From Alteromonas gracilis (GTDB lineage Bacteria > Pseudomonadota > Gammaproteobacteria > Enterobacterales > Alteromonadaceae), in the NCBI RefSeq assembly GCF_002993325.1, contig NZ_PVNO01000023.1:124001-188000 (forward strand): a stretch of 64,000 nt of DNA. The letters are read 5' to 3'. The notes below the pieces were generated by a model. That model ran no database searches. It saw only the letters and a program-made list of their open reading frames with translations, and had not been told where the DNA came from. The position numbers were made by a program, and so were the translations under genes. This document shows, piece by piece, positions 36,380 to 46,484 of this stretch; the first letter of the stretch is position 1; each line of letters begins with the position of its first letter.

Positions 36380-38569
36380 ATGGGTAAATTTAAATCATCA
36401 CTTACCGCTATGGCGGTTGTGGTTGCACTGGGTGCATGTTCAGAACAAAAAGCACCTGAGACCACCAGCGCAGATGCACAAACTACAACGGCATCTCAGC
36501 AAGCACAATTTGATAATGTGCTGCTTCAAGAATTTAAAGGCCCGTATGGCGGCGTGCCAGCTTTCGATAAAATGAATTTAGAAGATTTGAAACCTGCGCT
36601 AGAAAAAGCCATGGAGTTGAATCTTAAAGAAATTGAAGCTATCGCGAACAACGAAGCGCCACCGACATTTGATAACGTTATTGTAGAGATGGAGCGCGCA
36701 GGCGCTGAGCTTGGCCGCGTGTTTACCTACTACGGTATTTGGAGCTCTAACAAATCTAGCCCTGAATTCCGCGAGATTCAGGCCGAAATGTCGCCTAAAA
36801 TGTCGGCATTCTTCACTCAAATCACGCAAAATGAAAAACTTTTTGAAAGAGTAAAAGCGGTATATGAGTCTGATGAGCTGAAGTCACTTACGCCAGAAGA
36901 ACAGCGTATTACGTGGATGACGTACAATAGTTTTGCTCGAAATGGCGCAACGCTTGATAGCGAAGCAAAGAAACGCTACGCAGAAATAAACGAAGAACTT
37001 GCTACGCTTCACACTAAGTTTTCAAACAACGTTCTTGCCGACGAAGAAAACTATGTGACTTATATTACTGAAGACCAGCTTGACGGCCTACCCGCTTCGT
37101 TTGTAAAGGCAGCTAAAGCGGCAGCAGAGTCTCGCGGCGAAGAAGGTAAGTATGCGATTACCAATACGCGTTCGTCTATGGACCCGTTCTTGACCTACTC
37201 AACCAATCGTGAGCTTCGCGAAAAAGTATGGCGTACTTACTACAACCGCGGTGACAATGCCGACGAGTTTGATAACAATGACATTATCAAGCGCATCCTA
37301 ACCCTTCGAGATGAGCGCGTTGAGCTGTTAGGTTACGAAAATTACGCACAGTGGCGTTTAGAAGATCGTATGGCGAAGAACCCAGAAAACGCCATGGATC
37401 TGATGATGAAAGTATGGCCTACCGCTATTGCTCGCGTTGAAGAAGAAGTGGCCGACATGCAGGCCATTGCCGATGAAGAAGGTGCAGACATTACTATTGC
37501 GCCATGGGACTACCGCTTCTATGCAGAAAAAGTGCGCCAAGCGAAGTACGACCTAGATTCAAACGAAGTAAAGCAGTACTTACAGCTTGATAAGCTGCGC
37601 GAAGCGATGTTTTACGTTGCAGGTCGCTTGTTCAACTTCAACTTCACACCTGTTGAAGAAGGCAAAGTACCCGTTTTCCACGAAGACGTGAAAGTATGGG
37701 AAGTAACTGACAAAGACAGCGGTGAGCATATCGGTCTTTGGTACCTTGACCCATTCTCACGCCAAGGTAAACGCTCTGGTGCTTGGGCAACGACGTATCG
37801 CTCTTACACCACGTTCGATGGCAAAAAAACCGTATTATCTTCTAACAACTCGAACTTCGTTAAAGGGGCCGATGGCGAAGCTACGCTTATTTCGTGGGAC
37901 GATGCTGAAACCTACTTCCATGAGTTTGGTCACGCGCTACACTTCTTAGCGTCTGATGTAGAATACCCATCTTCTCATTCGGGCGTGCGCGACTACACCG
38001 AGTTTCAGTCGCAGTTACTAGAGCGTTGGTTAACCACCGATGAAGTTATTAATAACTACCTGGTACACCACGAAACTGGCGAGCCGATCCCTGCAGAATT
38101 GGTTGAGAAGATTAAGAAGGCTTCAACCTTTAATGAAGGGTTCAAGACCACAGAATACATGGCCTCTGCAATCATGGACCTCAAGTATCACACTACCGAC
38201 CCCAGCAAGATTGACCCTGATACTTTTGAACGTGAAGAGCTTAAAAAGCTAGGCATGCCAGAAGAAATCGTTATGCGTCATCGCTCTCCACACTTTGGAC
38301 ACGTCTTCTCTGGCGAAGGTTATGCAGCGGCTTACTATGGCTATATGTGGGCAGAAGTTTTAACTGCTGATGCGGCAGAAGCCTTTATGGAAGCACCTGG
38401 CGGCTTCTACGATAAAGAAGTAGGCGATCGCTTAGTGAAATATCTATTCGCTGTACGCAACGCAATGGACCCGGCAGAAGCGTACCGCAAATTCCGTGGG
38501 CGCGATGCTAAGGTAGACGCGTTAATGCGTGACCGCGGTTTCCCGATCCCAAAAGAAGCGAAAGAATAA
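36380..38569 (+). CDS. M3-family oligopeptidase / peptidyl-dipeptidase lipoprotein
   Basis: This 729-residue zinc peptidase has the HEFGH motif at residues 514-518 (AETYFHEFGHALHF). The N-terminus is a lipoprotein signal with the lipobox LGAC (Cys at about residue 20), so it is membrane-anchored in the envelope, unlike cytoplasmic E. coli Dcp and OpdA. Otherwise the order and length follow the Dcp type. It should degrade small peptides in the periplasm. A strong ribosome site (AGGAAA) precedes the ATG, and a rho-independent terminator follows. Confidence 0.93.
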   Translation: MGKFKSSLTAMAVVVALGACSEQKAPETTSADAQTTTASQQAQFDNVLLQEFKGPYGGVPAFDKMNLEDLKPALEKAMELNLKEIEAIANNEAPPTFDNVIVEMERAGAELGRVFTYYGIWSSNKSSPEFREIQAEMSPKMSAFFTQITQNEKLFERVKAVYESDELKSLTPEEQRITWMTYNSFARNGATLDSEAKKRYAEINEELATLHTKFSNNVLADEENYVTYITEDQLDGLPASFVKAAKAAAESRGEEGKYAITNTRSSMDPFLTYSTNRELREKVWRTYYNRGDNADEFDNNDIIKRILTLRDERVELLGYENYAQWRLEDRMAKNPENAMDLMMKVWPTAIARVEEEVADMQAIADEEGADITIAPWDYRFYAEKVRQAKYDLDSNEVKQYLQLDKLREAMFYVAGRLFNFNFTPVEEGKVPVFHEDVKVWEVTDKDSGEHIGLWYLDPFSRQGKRSGAWATTYRSYTTFDGKKTVLSSNNSNFVKGADGEATLISWDDAETYFHEFGHALHFLASDVEYPSSHSGVRDYTEFQSQLLERWLTTDEVINNYLVHHETGEPIPAELVEKIKKASTFNEGFKTTEYMASAIMDLKYHTTDPSKIDPDTFEREELKKLGMPEEIVMRHRSPHFGHVFSGEGYAAAYYGYMWAEVLTADAAEAFMEAPGGFYDKEVGDRLVKYLFAVRNAMDPAEAYRKFRGRDAKVDALMRDRGFPIPKEAKE

Positions 38570-38623
38570 ACACCATTGCTTTTAGGCTGTAGTTGAGATT
38601 ATTCAACACACAGTAAAAATACT

Positions 38624-38665
38624 GGCCTTCGGTTTGATTTATTAAATTGAAGGCCTTTTTATTTG
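38624..38665 (+). terminator. Rho-independent terminator after the M3 peptidase gene
   Basis: GGCCTTC (38624-38630) pairs with GAAGGCC (38649-38655), followed by TTTTTATTT. The stem is 7 bp with an 18-base AT-rich loop. It sits 54 bases after the stop codon. Confidence 0.8.
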
Positions 38666-38753
38666 CTTTACGCGACAAAGCACTCATCTTTTCATTGACC
38701 TTCTGGTCAGTTGTCATTCACAATCTTAGTGCGCCCTTTACCACCAAAAAGTA

Positions 38754-38780
38754 TAAACTTTGTTGGTAAGAGGCCGATAA
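38754..38780 (+). promoter_or_regulatory. FliA (sigma-28) promoter of the chemoreceptor gene
   Basis: TAAACTTT-N11-GCCGATAA matches the flagellar sigma consensus TAAAGTTT-N11-GCCGATAA in 15 of 16 defined positions with exact spacing. The transcript would start near 38788 and carry a leader of about 145 bases to the chemoreceptor ATG. The rest of the 362-base gap between 38570 and 38931 shows only the peptidase terminator. Confidence 0.88.
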
Positions 38781-38931
38781 CATGTTTGGCCAAAAGAATA
38801 ATAAAAACCAGCGCTAAATTGAAATCGCCGTACTGCGTCGTAATAACGACCGGTATTAGACGTCGTTGTGCCTGCAATGCCACGTCATCTTTTATTCATA
38901 GTTTCAGCATTAACTTACGTGGTCGAAAGTC

Positions 38932-40842
38932 ATGACTTTCAGTATAAAACAAAAACTCATTATTTCTCTTATCGTAGCAGTACTTGCGGCTGCCGTACTC
39001 GTCGGTTCAATTAGTCAGTGGATTGCCCGCGATCTAGTTAAAGAAAGTATGGAAGAGCTACAGCTTCCATCACTTCTCAAACAAGTTGGCAATCGTGTTG
39101 ATAGAGAAGCGAGCGTAATGCTAACTGTCGCTCACAGCATCGCTTCAAATCCAGATATTCTTGCATGGTCGACAGCAGGTGCCGACAGCGCTGGTGAACG
39201 TCGCCTTCTAGGCTACTTGAACAATATTGTTGAATTCAACGATTTAACCGTGGCCTCATTTGTCGATAGAACAACGTACAAATATTGGAATCAAGAGGGC
39301 TTTTTACGGGTTCTCAAAAACGATGAATTCGACGGATGGTTTTTTGCCTATAAAGACAGCGGAGAGCCTATTTCTTTAAGCCTGTATAACGAGCCTGGTC
39401 AGGGCTATCGCCTGTTTGCGAACTATCAGCAAATTAACGGCAGAGGTATGTCGGGCGTTGCTAAATCCGTTGATGAATTGTTGGGGATAATAAACGCCGT
39501 AAAAATTGCGCAAACCGGTTTTGTTTTTTTAGTTGACGGCAGCGGTACTATCATCGCACATCCAAATACGGAGTTGCTGGGTAAAGCTAAACTTGCGTCT
39601 CTTAGCGACTCAAACACTGCAGGAAAACTTCTCAATCGCCAGGGCTTTGCTATGGCCACTAGCGACTCGAAGGGTGACACCCAGTTGTTTGCAAGTACCT
39701 ATGTAGATAAAGCAGGCTGGTATGTTGTTGCTCAAGTGCCCGAGCATGAGCTTTATGCGTCATTGAACGCGGGCAGCCGTCAGATCATTGTGTGGGCGTT
39801 AGCGATTGCAGGAGCGTTTGCGCTTATCGGAATTTGGCTTGCGGGCACGTTAACTAAGCCTTTAGAATCCCTTGCTGATGTGTTTCAGCAGCTTGGACAA
39901 GGCCAAGGTGATTTGCGTTCTCGTATTCCCACACCAGAACAAAAAGAAATTGCGCGCTTGGTGGAAGGGTTTAATAACTTTATAGACCACCTTCACGGCA
40001 CCATTTCTCAGGTAGCGAAAACAAGTCATGCACTTAAAACATCAGCGCAAGACGTAGCCAAGCAATCCCATCAAACAGAAAGTTCAACAAAAAGTCAGCG
40101 CGATCAAACTCTACAAGCAGCTGCAGCGCTAACCGAGATGGGCAGCACGGTTAATGAGGTCGCGCAATCAGCTACCCTTGCGGCACAAAATGCTAACCTA
40201 GCGACGACTAATTCGGCCCAAGGAAGAGAAATCACTCAACGCGCCGTACATGCAATACAGGGGCTGTCAGAGCAAATACAAGATGTTTCCAGCGTGATTC
40301 AGTCACTTGACGAGCATACAGCGGCAATTGGCGGTATCTTAGATACTATTCGAGGCATCTCAGAGCAAACTAACTTGCTAGCGCTTAACGCAGCTATTGA
40401 AGCTGCGCGCGCTGGTGATCACGGCAGAGGCTTCTCTGTGGTTGCTGATGAAGTTCGAACTCTAGCTCAACGTGCTGCTCAAGCCACAGACGAGATTCAG
40501 GTGAAGATTGATAAATTCCAACAAGACTCCAAGTCAGCCGTTTCACAGATGGAATCTAGCCGTGAACGCACTACAGATGTGGTTGCTGCCACTACTGAAA
40601 TTGATACGCTACTGCAAAACATCGCTGAAGAAATCGCACATATAAACGATGTAAATACGCAAGTGGCTACTGCAACTGAAGAACAAGCAACCGTGGTTGA
40701 AGATATCAGTCGCAATATCAACGATATTAGCGCGTCGAGCGAAGAAACCCTTAATGCTACACAAATTTTAGTGAGCGTGAGCGACAAGCTTGATGAGTTA
40801 GCGCAGGAGCTATCCTCTGAAGTAAGCAGATTCAAGCTATAG
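38932..40842 (+). CDS. Methyl-accepting chemotaxis protein with dCache-type sensor
   Basis: This 636-residue chemoreceptor has an N-terminal membrane helix (about 8-28), a large periplasmic sensor of the dCache type (about 30-280), a second helix (about 284-303), a HAMP domain (about 304-360) and a cytoplasmic signalling domain whose tip reads [18 protein letters not shown]. No CheB/CheR pentapeptide is visible at the C-terminus. The ligand is unknown. A near-perfect FliA promoter upstream places it in the flagellar/chemotaxis regulon, although no other motility gene is in the window. Confidence 0.95.
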   Translation: MTFSIKQKLIISLIVAVLAAAVLVGSISQWIARDLVKESMEELQLPSLLKQVGNRVDREASVMLTVAHSIASNPDILAWSTAGADSAGERRLLGYLNNIVEFNDLTVASFVDRTTYKYWNQEGFLRVLKNDEFDGWFFAYKDSGEPISLSLYNEPGQGYRLFANYQQINGRGMSGVAKSVDELLGIINAVKIAQTGFVFLVDGSGTIIAHPNTELLGKAKLASLSDSNTAGKLLNRQGFAMATSDSKGDTQLFASTYVDKAGWYVVAQVPEHELYASLNAGSRQIIVWALAIAGAFALIGIWLAGTLTKPLESLADVFQQLGQGQGDLRSRIPTPEQKEIARLVEGFNNFIDHLHGTISQVAKTSHALKTSAQDVAKQSHQTESSTKSQRDQTLQAAAALTEMGSTVNEVAQSATLAAQNANLATTNSAQGREITQRAVHAIQGLSEQIQDVSSVIQSLDEHTAAIGGILDTIRGISEQTNLLALNAAIEAARAGDHGRGFSVVADEVRTLAQRAAQATDEIQVKIDKFQQDSKSAVSQMESSRERTTDVVAATTEIDTLLQNIAEEIAHINDVNTQVATATEEQATVVEDISRNINDISASSEETLNATQILVSVSDKLDELAQELSSEVSRFKL

Positions 40843-40973
40843 CGGCTATTAGCCGCGACGTGAGTTCAAAGTAAGCAACATAAATAACGCGCTCGACACG
40901 GACTATTGGAGACGACGAGCGCTTTACCCTCACCCGAATTGGGAATGATGAATCAACTCACTTCGCATTGTGT

Positions 40974-41561
40974 TCAGAAGTTGATAGCGTATTGGAGTTT
41001 TACCTGATTGTCTCTGCTAGAACGCCAAGGTAATTGAAAGGATGCACCATCGCTTTCCCATGATTCCCTCAGTGCGCCAATGGTCAGCACATGCTTATCT
41101 TCTTTAAACGGAATTTCTAAATAAATGCCTGCCGATGTGCTGGTAGGAAGACGGATGGTATCAGCGACTGGTATGCTCATTTCATGTCGAGGTCTAACTT
41201 TATGGCTTAAGCCCAAACGATAATCGCCGCTGTCCCACCAACTTACCAGTTCAAATTCATGACTTCTTACCCGTTGAGACAATACGCCATTATCAAGCAG
41301 GCCTTTATTGTAATGGACTATGGCTTCAATATTAAACATGGGGGCAATTTGTTGACTAAACGCGAGTTGATATTGCTTTTGCTTACAGCCATCAAATTTA
41401 ATCTTGTTCTTCGTAAGGGTAAGCGAAAAAGTATCGTCGCTATCTGCGTATTGATTTAACCATTCTTGCGCTTTTTCAACTACAGAGGCTTGCGCCGGGC
41501 CCGCTATTAGCAAGCAAGGGCAAATACATGCTGATAACAGTGACTGAGTAAATCGTCGCAT
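40974..41561 (-). CDS. Exported hypothetical protein, beta-rich
   Basis: This 195-residue protein has a signal peptide (about 1-25, cut near AQA). The mature part alternates polar and hydrophobic residues in short strands (YQLAFSQQIAPMFNIEAIVHY, about 62-84) and ends in ...LQYAINF, with a C-terminal Phe as in outer-membrane beta-barrels. It may be a small barrel of eight strands; the two cysteines before the cut site belong to the signal. No family recognised. The ribosome site GAGGCAG lies about 5 bases before the ATG. Confidence 0.7.
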   Translation of the reverse strand: MRRFTQSLLSACICPCLLIAGPAQASVVEKAQEWLNQYADSDDTFSLTLTKNKIKFDGCKQKQYQLAFSQQIAPMFNIEAIVHYNKGLLDNGVLSQRVRSHEFELVSWWDSGDYRLGLSHKVRPRHEMSIPVADTIRLPTSTSAGIYLEIPFKEDKHVLTIGALRESWESDGASFQLPWRSSRDNQVKLQYAINF

Positions 41562-41740
41562 TTTCGCTGCCTCTTGAAATATCGTTGGTTAAAACGTTAA
41601 CGTCTTCAATCTCAGTATAGACAAGAAAATAGGAGGTTGGGTATTAGCCATATTACTAACACCCGATAAAAAATAACGAAGAAAGTATGACGGACAGTGA
41701 GTGAATTACATTTGGAATGTAATAACGATGATATACCTTG

Positions 41741-42595
41741 TTAGTTAGCTTCAACCCGAGCGCTTGAAAGCGATGCTCTGCGCCCTTCGGTTGCTTCCTC
41801 ACTGAACCAGTAGAGGCCTTGTCCATCGACACACACGCCCTCAACTTGCTTGTATTCATCTAAAGGCCAAATATCAAGAAGTAAAAACGCTTTTGAAACT
41901 TGCGCCAAAAAGGTAGCAAAATTGCCGAAAGGGTCTGACTTATAGCCGGTTATCACAAATCGCTGCTGAAGTTCGTCAAAATCTACCCCCGTTACCACAC
42001 CAGGTAATCCCTCGATAGATGCGAAAGGACGTAACGTCTGAAGCGGCTCTGCCTCGTTAACGTCATAAATATGCGTTATCCCCGTGCGCCAGCTTTTGGA
42101 AAATAGAAGTAGCTTGTTATCAAGCTTGACCATGGCCTCTGAGTCGAAATCATGAGCGTAAGGAATATTATTGTCAGCGTTGTTGCCTGCATATTTTAAC
42201 GTAATCGTTTTAATATCATTCACGTTGCGGCGATTCACTTTATGAATTTCAACCTGCTCTCTTTTACCCTTATTATTCCCAACGTCAGCGATATAATAAA
42301 AATCCGGATCCGCAGTAATGGCCTCCCAATCTTTATTGGTAAGCGCCAGCCGCGTACGCTTTGTTACTTCGCCTTGGTAATTGACATGATATATTAGTGG
42401 GGCGTTACCCGAGTCGTTCAGCGAAACCATACCTTCTTCTTCGCAGAACAAACCTGAAGTTTCTGCAAGCTCATCAGGTAAGGTTACCATGGTATTGATT
42501 TTCAACGATGCTAAAGGCGTTGGATAATTAACGGCACAGGCTGTAATTAGCAAAAGTGCCAATGATAAAACCATGAACCGATATAAATTGCTCAA
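41741..42595 (-). CDS. Lipoprotein with propeller-like repeats, unknown function
   Basis: This 284-residue protein starts with TTG 42595 behind GGAG; an internal ATG at 42574 would remove the basic residue of the signal. The signal ends in the lipobox ITAC (Cys20), so it is an outer- or inner-membrane lipoprotein. The mature part has repeated segments such as DWEAITADPDFYYIADVGNNKG and FDSEAMVKLDNKLLLFSK, typical of a beta-propeller related to the SdiA-regulated or esterase-like groups. No catalytic residues are evident. It is divergent from the antiporter gene. Confidence 0.72.
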   Translation of the reverse strand: MSNLYRFMVLSLALLLITACAVNYPTPLASLKINTMVTLPDELAETSGLFCEEEGMVSLNDSGNAPLIYHVNYQGEVTKRTRLALTNKDWEAITADPDFYYIADVGNNKGKREQVEIHKVNRRNVNDIKTITLKYAGNNADNNIPYAHDFDSEAMVKLDNKLLLFSKSWRTGITHIYDVNEAEPLQTLRPFASIEGLPGVVTGVDFDELQQRFVITGYKSDPFGNFATFLAQVSKAFLLLDIWPLDEYKQVEGVCVDGQGLYWFSEEATEGRRASLSSARVEAN

Positions 42596-42884
42596 TGAGA
42601 CACTCCAAAATAATCTCTACGTCAAAGATAATATCAAACTAAAGAATTAACTCACGTAAATTCATATTGTTTCTTCATTAGCTCAACCGTTTATTTAACA
42701 GCATAGGCAATTCTTATTGCCCCATTTGAAAATGAATTTTTACCCGCTGCACACCTGAACATACTGGTCTAAACTTGATCATCATGCGTATCTTGCTACA
42801 CGTAAATTAGTCCTAACATTACCGTATGACAAATGCTTAGACTGATATACGATGGAATTATATTAATACGTTAAGGATTTACCT

Positions 42885-44723
42885 TTGTCAGACCCACTAC
42901 TATCTCTCGTTTCAGTAGGACTGTTGTCTATTGCCTGTCAGTACTTGGCATACAAAATTAGACTTCCAGCCATACTACCTCTTTTAATTGTTGGCATTGT
43001 GGTGGGGCCCGTTTTCGGTGTACTTAACGCAGACAGTTTATTTGGCGACTTGCTGTTCCCCGTTGTTTCACTCTCTGTAGCCATCATTCTTTTTGAAGGT
43101 TCATTAACGCTTAAGTTCAGCGACATTGCGGGTCACGGTAATATGGTCAGAAACCTCTGTTCCATTGGGGTTGTGGTGACGTGGATTGTTGCAGCGACGG
43201 CTGCCCATTACAGTCTAGACCTGTCATGGCAGCTCTCCTTTTTGTTCGGAGCAATTGTAACCGTTACTGGCCCTACGGTTATTGTTCCCATGTTGCGGAC
43301 GGTTCGACCTAAAACCAATCTCGCGAACATTTTGCGCTGGGAAGGAATAGTCATCGACCCTATCGGCGCATTACTTGCCGTACTGGTGTTCGAGTTTATC
43401 GTAGCGTCACAAGAAACCGCTATTACACATACGTTAATTGCCTTTGGTAAAACCGTAGGTATTGGCTCAGTGCTCGGCCTTGCTGCCGGTTATTTACTGG
43501 GGCTATCTATCAGAAAAGAATGGATCCCCCATTACCTACTCAACACTGCCGTATTAACGATTATTCTCGGTGTCTTTGCTGCATCTAACTATGTAGCACA
43601 CGAGTCCGGCCTCTTGGCTGTTACTATTGCCGGTATGGTACTTGCCAATATGAAAGACGTTGATGTGGAAGACATACTTGAGTTTAAAGAAACCTTGAGT
43701 GTCTTGCTTATCTCTGGGCTATTTATACTGCTTGCTACTCGTTTGAATTTGCAATCGGTTATAGACGTTGGTTGGGGCTCTGTTGTAGTGCTGGCCGCCA
43801 TCATGTTTGTAGCTAGACCGTTATCAGTCATGGCCTCCTCCATTGGTACCGGCCTTAAATTAAACGAGTTAGCCTTGCTTAGCTGGATAGCTCCTCGCGG
43901 TATTGTTGCGGCGGCGGTATCAGCGTTGTTCTCGTTAAAACTAGAAGAAATAGGTTATGAAGGTGCGGGTATCATTGTCCCCATCGTGTTTATGGTCATT
44001 ATCGCCACGGTTGTGGTGCAGAGCTTAACTTCTCGAACCGTTGCATCACTATTAAAAGTGAGAGCCCCTGCACCTACCGGCTATTTAATATTTGGTGGAA
44101 GCAAGTTCAATCGCGCTTTGGCGTGTGAAATGTTAAATCAAAAATTAGATGTGACGATTGCTGATACTAACTGGGATGCCATTCGCGAAGCGCGCATGAT
44201 GGACATCCCCGTCTATTTCGGTAACCCCATGTCAGATCATGCCGCCCGACACCTAGACCTAAACACGTTTGGTACTGTTCTTATCATGTCGCCCTATAAG
44301 CAGCTCAATCCACTCATTGCTTATCACTTTGAATATACAATGGGTAAAGATAAAGTGTGGGCATTGACGAATAATGAGCAGTCCACGCGCCCTAGTCACC
44401 AAGTGAGTGAACAATACGCCAAGAAGTTAACCTTGTTTGATGAGGGTGTCACTTATGGTTACTTGGCCTCGGCAATAGCCCGTGAGTCGCAGGTTAAGAC
44501 AACGCGTCTGTCTGAGGAGTTTAGCTATGAGCAATATATTAAACAATATGGTGAGAGAGCAACGCCGCTAATTGCTATAAATGCTGAAGGTAAGAGCTAT
44601 ACATTTATCAATGGAAACAGTATTGAACCGAAAGCGGGATGGCGTTTAATTAGCTTGATTGAGCCTGAGCGTGACGAAGGGACAACTGAGAGTGCAAACA
44701 AAGGCCACCACATAGAGTCGTGA
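42885..44723 (+). CDS. Cation:proton antiporter (CPA1/NhaP-like) with C-terminal nucleotide-binding domain
   Basis: This 612-residue transporter starts with TTG 42885 behind TAAGGA. About twelve hydrophobic segments cover residues 1-395; the family's unwound-helix motif is GPTVIVP and the ion-binding Asp lies in GIVIDPIGALLAV. A C-terminal RCK/TrkA-N-like domain (about 398-520, start GYLIFGGSKFNRAL) suggests control by a bound nucleotide, though the glycine motif is degenerate. It should exchange Na+ or K+ for protons, useful in seawater. A GC-rich hairpin follows the stop. Confidence 0.9.
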   Translation: MSDPLLSLVSVGLLSIACQYLAYKIRLPAILPLLIVGIVVGPVFGVLNADSLFGDLLFPVVSLSVAIILFEGSLTLKFSDIAGHGNMVRNLCSIGVVVTWIVAATAAHYSLDLSWQLSFLFGAIVTVTGPTVIVPMLRTVRPKTNLANILRWEGIVIDPIGALLAVLVFEFIVASQETAITHTLIAFGKTVGIGSVLGLAAGYLLGLSIRKEWIPHYLLNTAVLTIILGVFAASNYVAHESGLLAVTIAGMVLANMKDVDVEDILEFKETLSVLLISGLFILLATRLNLQSVIDVGWGSVVVLAAIMFVARPLSVMASSIGTGLKLNELALLSWIAPRGIVAAAVSALFSLKLEEIGYEGAGIIVPIVFMVIIATVVVQSLTSRTVASLLKVRAPAPTGYLIFGGSKFNRALACEMLNQKLDVTIADTNWDAIREARMMDIPVYFGNPMSDHAARHLDLNTFGTVLIMSPYKQLNPLIAYHFEYTMGKDKVWALTNNEQSTRPSHQVSEQYAKKLTLFDEGVTYGYLASAIARESQVKTTRLSEEFSYEQYIKQYGERATPLIAINAEGKSYTFINGNSIEPKAGWRLISLIEPERDEGTTESANKGHHIES

Positions 44724-44732
44724 GGTAAGAAA

Positions 44733-44756
44733 ACCTCCTGCCCACCGGCAGGAGGT
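44733..44756 (+). terminator. Strong hairpin after the antiporter gene
   Basis: ACCTCCTGCC and GGCAGGAGGT form a perfect 10-bp stem with a 4-base loop, 10 bases after the stop codon. The following tract is CTCTCCC rather than a T run, so it may act as a transcript-end stabiliser or a weak terminator. Confidence 0.65.
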
Positions 44757-45028
44757 CTCTCCCTGGAAAACCGCGTAACCCAGTGCTCTTTTAGCAAGGG
44801 CGTTTTAATTTTGATTTTACCGTCGTTACGCTGTCGTACGCTTTATAGCAAACGGTACACCAACTTTTATTAACTCAGTTAAATCAATGGATTAGACATT
44901 CACCCACTAACTCTACCTGTACTTTGGTTCATTGCGAAATCCCTTTTGGTGCACACCATGCACCATTCAGGGGTTCGTTTTTCATTCAATTACAGTTAAT
45001 TACCTGGCATTTAAAACGCTTTCTCGCG
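44757..45028. other. Noncoding stretch between antiporter and waaA genes
   Basis: This region lies downstream of two convergent genes. I see no ORF with a ribosome site. A short repeat GGTGCACACCATGCACC (around 44949-44965) has partial dyad symmetry but no known meaning. Confidence 0.45.
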
Positions 45029-46339
45029 TCATTTAAGATACTTGGAAATACACGATAACGTAGCATCTAACGCTCCGCTATTATCCAGTAATACCTTATT
45101 ACCAGCACTACCCGCTGTACTAGCCTCGTCGGGCTTTTGAAGCCACCTTGTTAAAGCTGAAGCCATGTTGGCACTATTCTCAACGATCGTTAGCGCACCG
45201 CAGTTTTGAAGGTATTCACATATAACAGGGTTATTATAGGTGTGAGGGCCCATCAAAATAGGTAAAGAAAAAGCTGCAGGCTCAAGTGCATTGTGACCGC
45301 CTCGTTCTGCAATTGACCCTCCCACGAAAGCAAAACTTGCTACGGCGTACGCTTGGTTGAGTTTTCCCATTTCGTCGAGAAGTATAACGTTGATATCATC
45401 AGGTACCGATGTAACCTCTGAAGTCCTTGCAAAAGATAGATTGTATTTTTCTATAATTTTAGCGACGGTATCGAATCGTTCCGGATGCCTTGGCACGATA
45501 ACAACTCGAAATGAAGGTAATACTTTCCATACTTCCAAAGCCGCATCAAGAATAGCCTTTTCCTCAGGCTCGTGTGTACTGCCTGCGACCAAAAGTGGCC
45601 GCTCACCACGGCTAATTCCAATAAAGTGGCTCGAGGTGTTTATTTCAGAACTCGCTTGATCAAACTTTATGTTGTTAGTGAGAGTAAGCCTATTGTTATC
45701 CATACCCAACCAGGAATAGTTATCAAAATCTCGTTGTCCCTGCGCACATACGTGAGACAGCTTACCTAACATAGGATTAAAAAGTTTTCCTATCTTCTTA
45801 TAACGCTTTGCAGAACGGTCGGTCATTCTGGCATTAATGACCACGACGGGAATATGGCGTTTCCAGCACGCATGAACCAGGTTTGGCCACAGCTCTACCT
45901 CGGTAATCATTACCATTTTAGGTTTTACCCGCTTCAACATGCCGGCCATTGCCATATGCAGATCATAAGGGAGGTAGAAGTGATGAACGGTATCTTTGAA
46001 GATGTCGCGAACTCGTGCTGACCCCGTGGGCGTTGTGGTAGTGATAGTGACTTGCGCATCCGGCTCTAGGCGCATTATGCGCTTGATAAGGCACGACGCG
46101 GCTACAACCTCACCTACTGAAACACAATGAAAAAGATAGCCATTTTCTTTGGGTGGACGGCGAACAAATCCAAAGCGTTCGAAACGACGACGATTATAAT
46201 CTTTATTCCTTGTAGAGCCCCTCATAACAAGTTGCGCGATAGCAAAAGGAATAAGAAGTGCTAATACACATGAATACCCCCACCGACAAAGCGTTTCAAC
46301 AAATTTAGGTTTGTAGTCACTGCGTTTGGCAGCAGGCAT
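45029..46339 (-). CDS. waaA: 3-deoxy-D-manno-octulosonic acid (Kdo) transferase
   Basis: This 436-residue GT30 enzyme adds Kdo to lipid A precursor at the inner membrane. It has an N-terminal membrane helix (about 20-40), the SVGE motif with the likely catalytic Glu77, the TEVELWPN motif and the C-terminal RGGHNALEPAAF and MGPHTYNN segments that bind CMP-Kdo. About 20 residues at the N-terminus exceed the E. coli protein. It is divergent from a heptosyltransferase-like gene, so this is an LPS-core locus. One or two Kdo transfers cannot be told from sequence. Confidence 0.95.
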   Translation of the reverse strand: MPAAKRSDYKPKFVETLCRWGYSCVLALLIPFAIAQLVMRGSTRNKDYNRRRFERFGFVRRPPKENGYLFHCVSVGEVVAASCLIKRIMRLEPDAQVTITTTTPTGSARVRDIFKDTVHHFYLPYDLHMAMAGMLKRVKPKMVMITEVELWPNLVHACWKRHIPVVVINARMTDRSAKRYKKIGKLFNPMLGKLSHVCAQGQRDFDNYSWLGMDNNRLTLTNNIKFDQASSEINTSSHFIGISRGERPLLVAGSTHEPEEKAILDAALEVWKVLPSFRVVIVPRHPERFDTVAKIIEKYNLSFARTSEVTSVPDDINVILLDEMGKLNQAYAVASFAFVGGSIAERGGHNALEPAAFSLPILMGPHTYNNPVICEYLQNCGALTIVENSANMASALTRWLQKPDEASTAGSAGNKVLLDNSGALDATLSCISKYLK

Positions 46340-46484
46340 AAATACTTCCTTTGGGTAAAATTTATTTGGTTTATTAACGTGAGTACTTGGTATTAGTCAG
46401 TATCACTGCCTGTCATTAAACTGTCGTGAACGTATGATTGACTAGGCTCAAGTAAACTCTATTTGTGTTTGAAAGCCTATTCTA

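Noticed and set aside
38711..38935. Plus-strand frame of 74 codons spanning the FliA promoter
   Set aside because: It overlaps a clear sigma-28 promoter and leader and has no ribosome site; not a gene.
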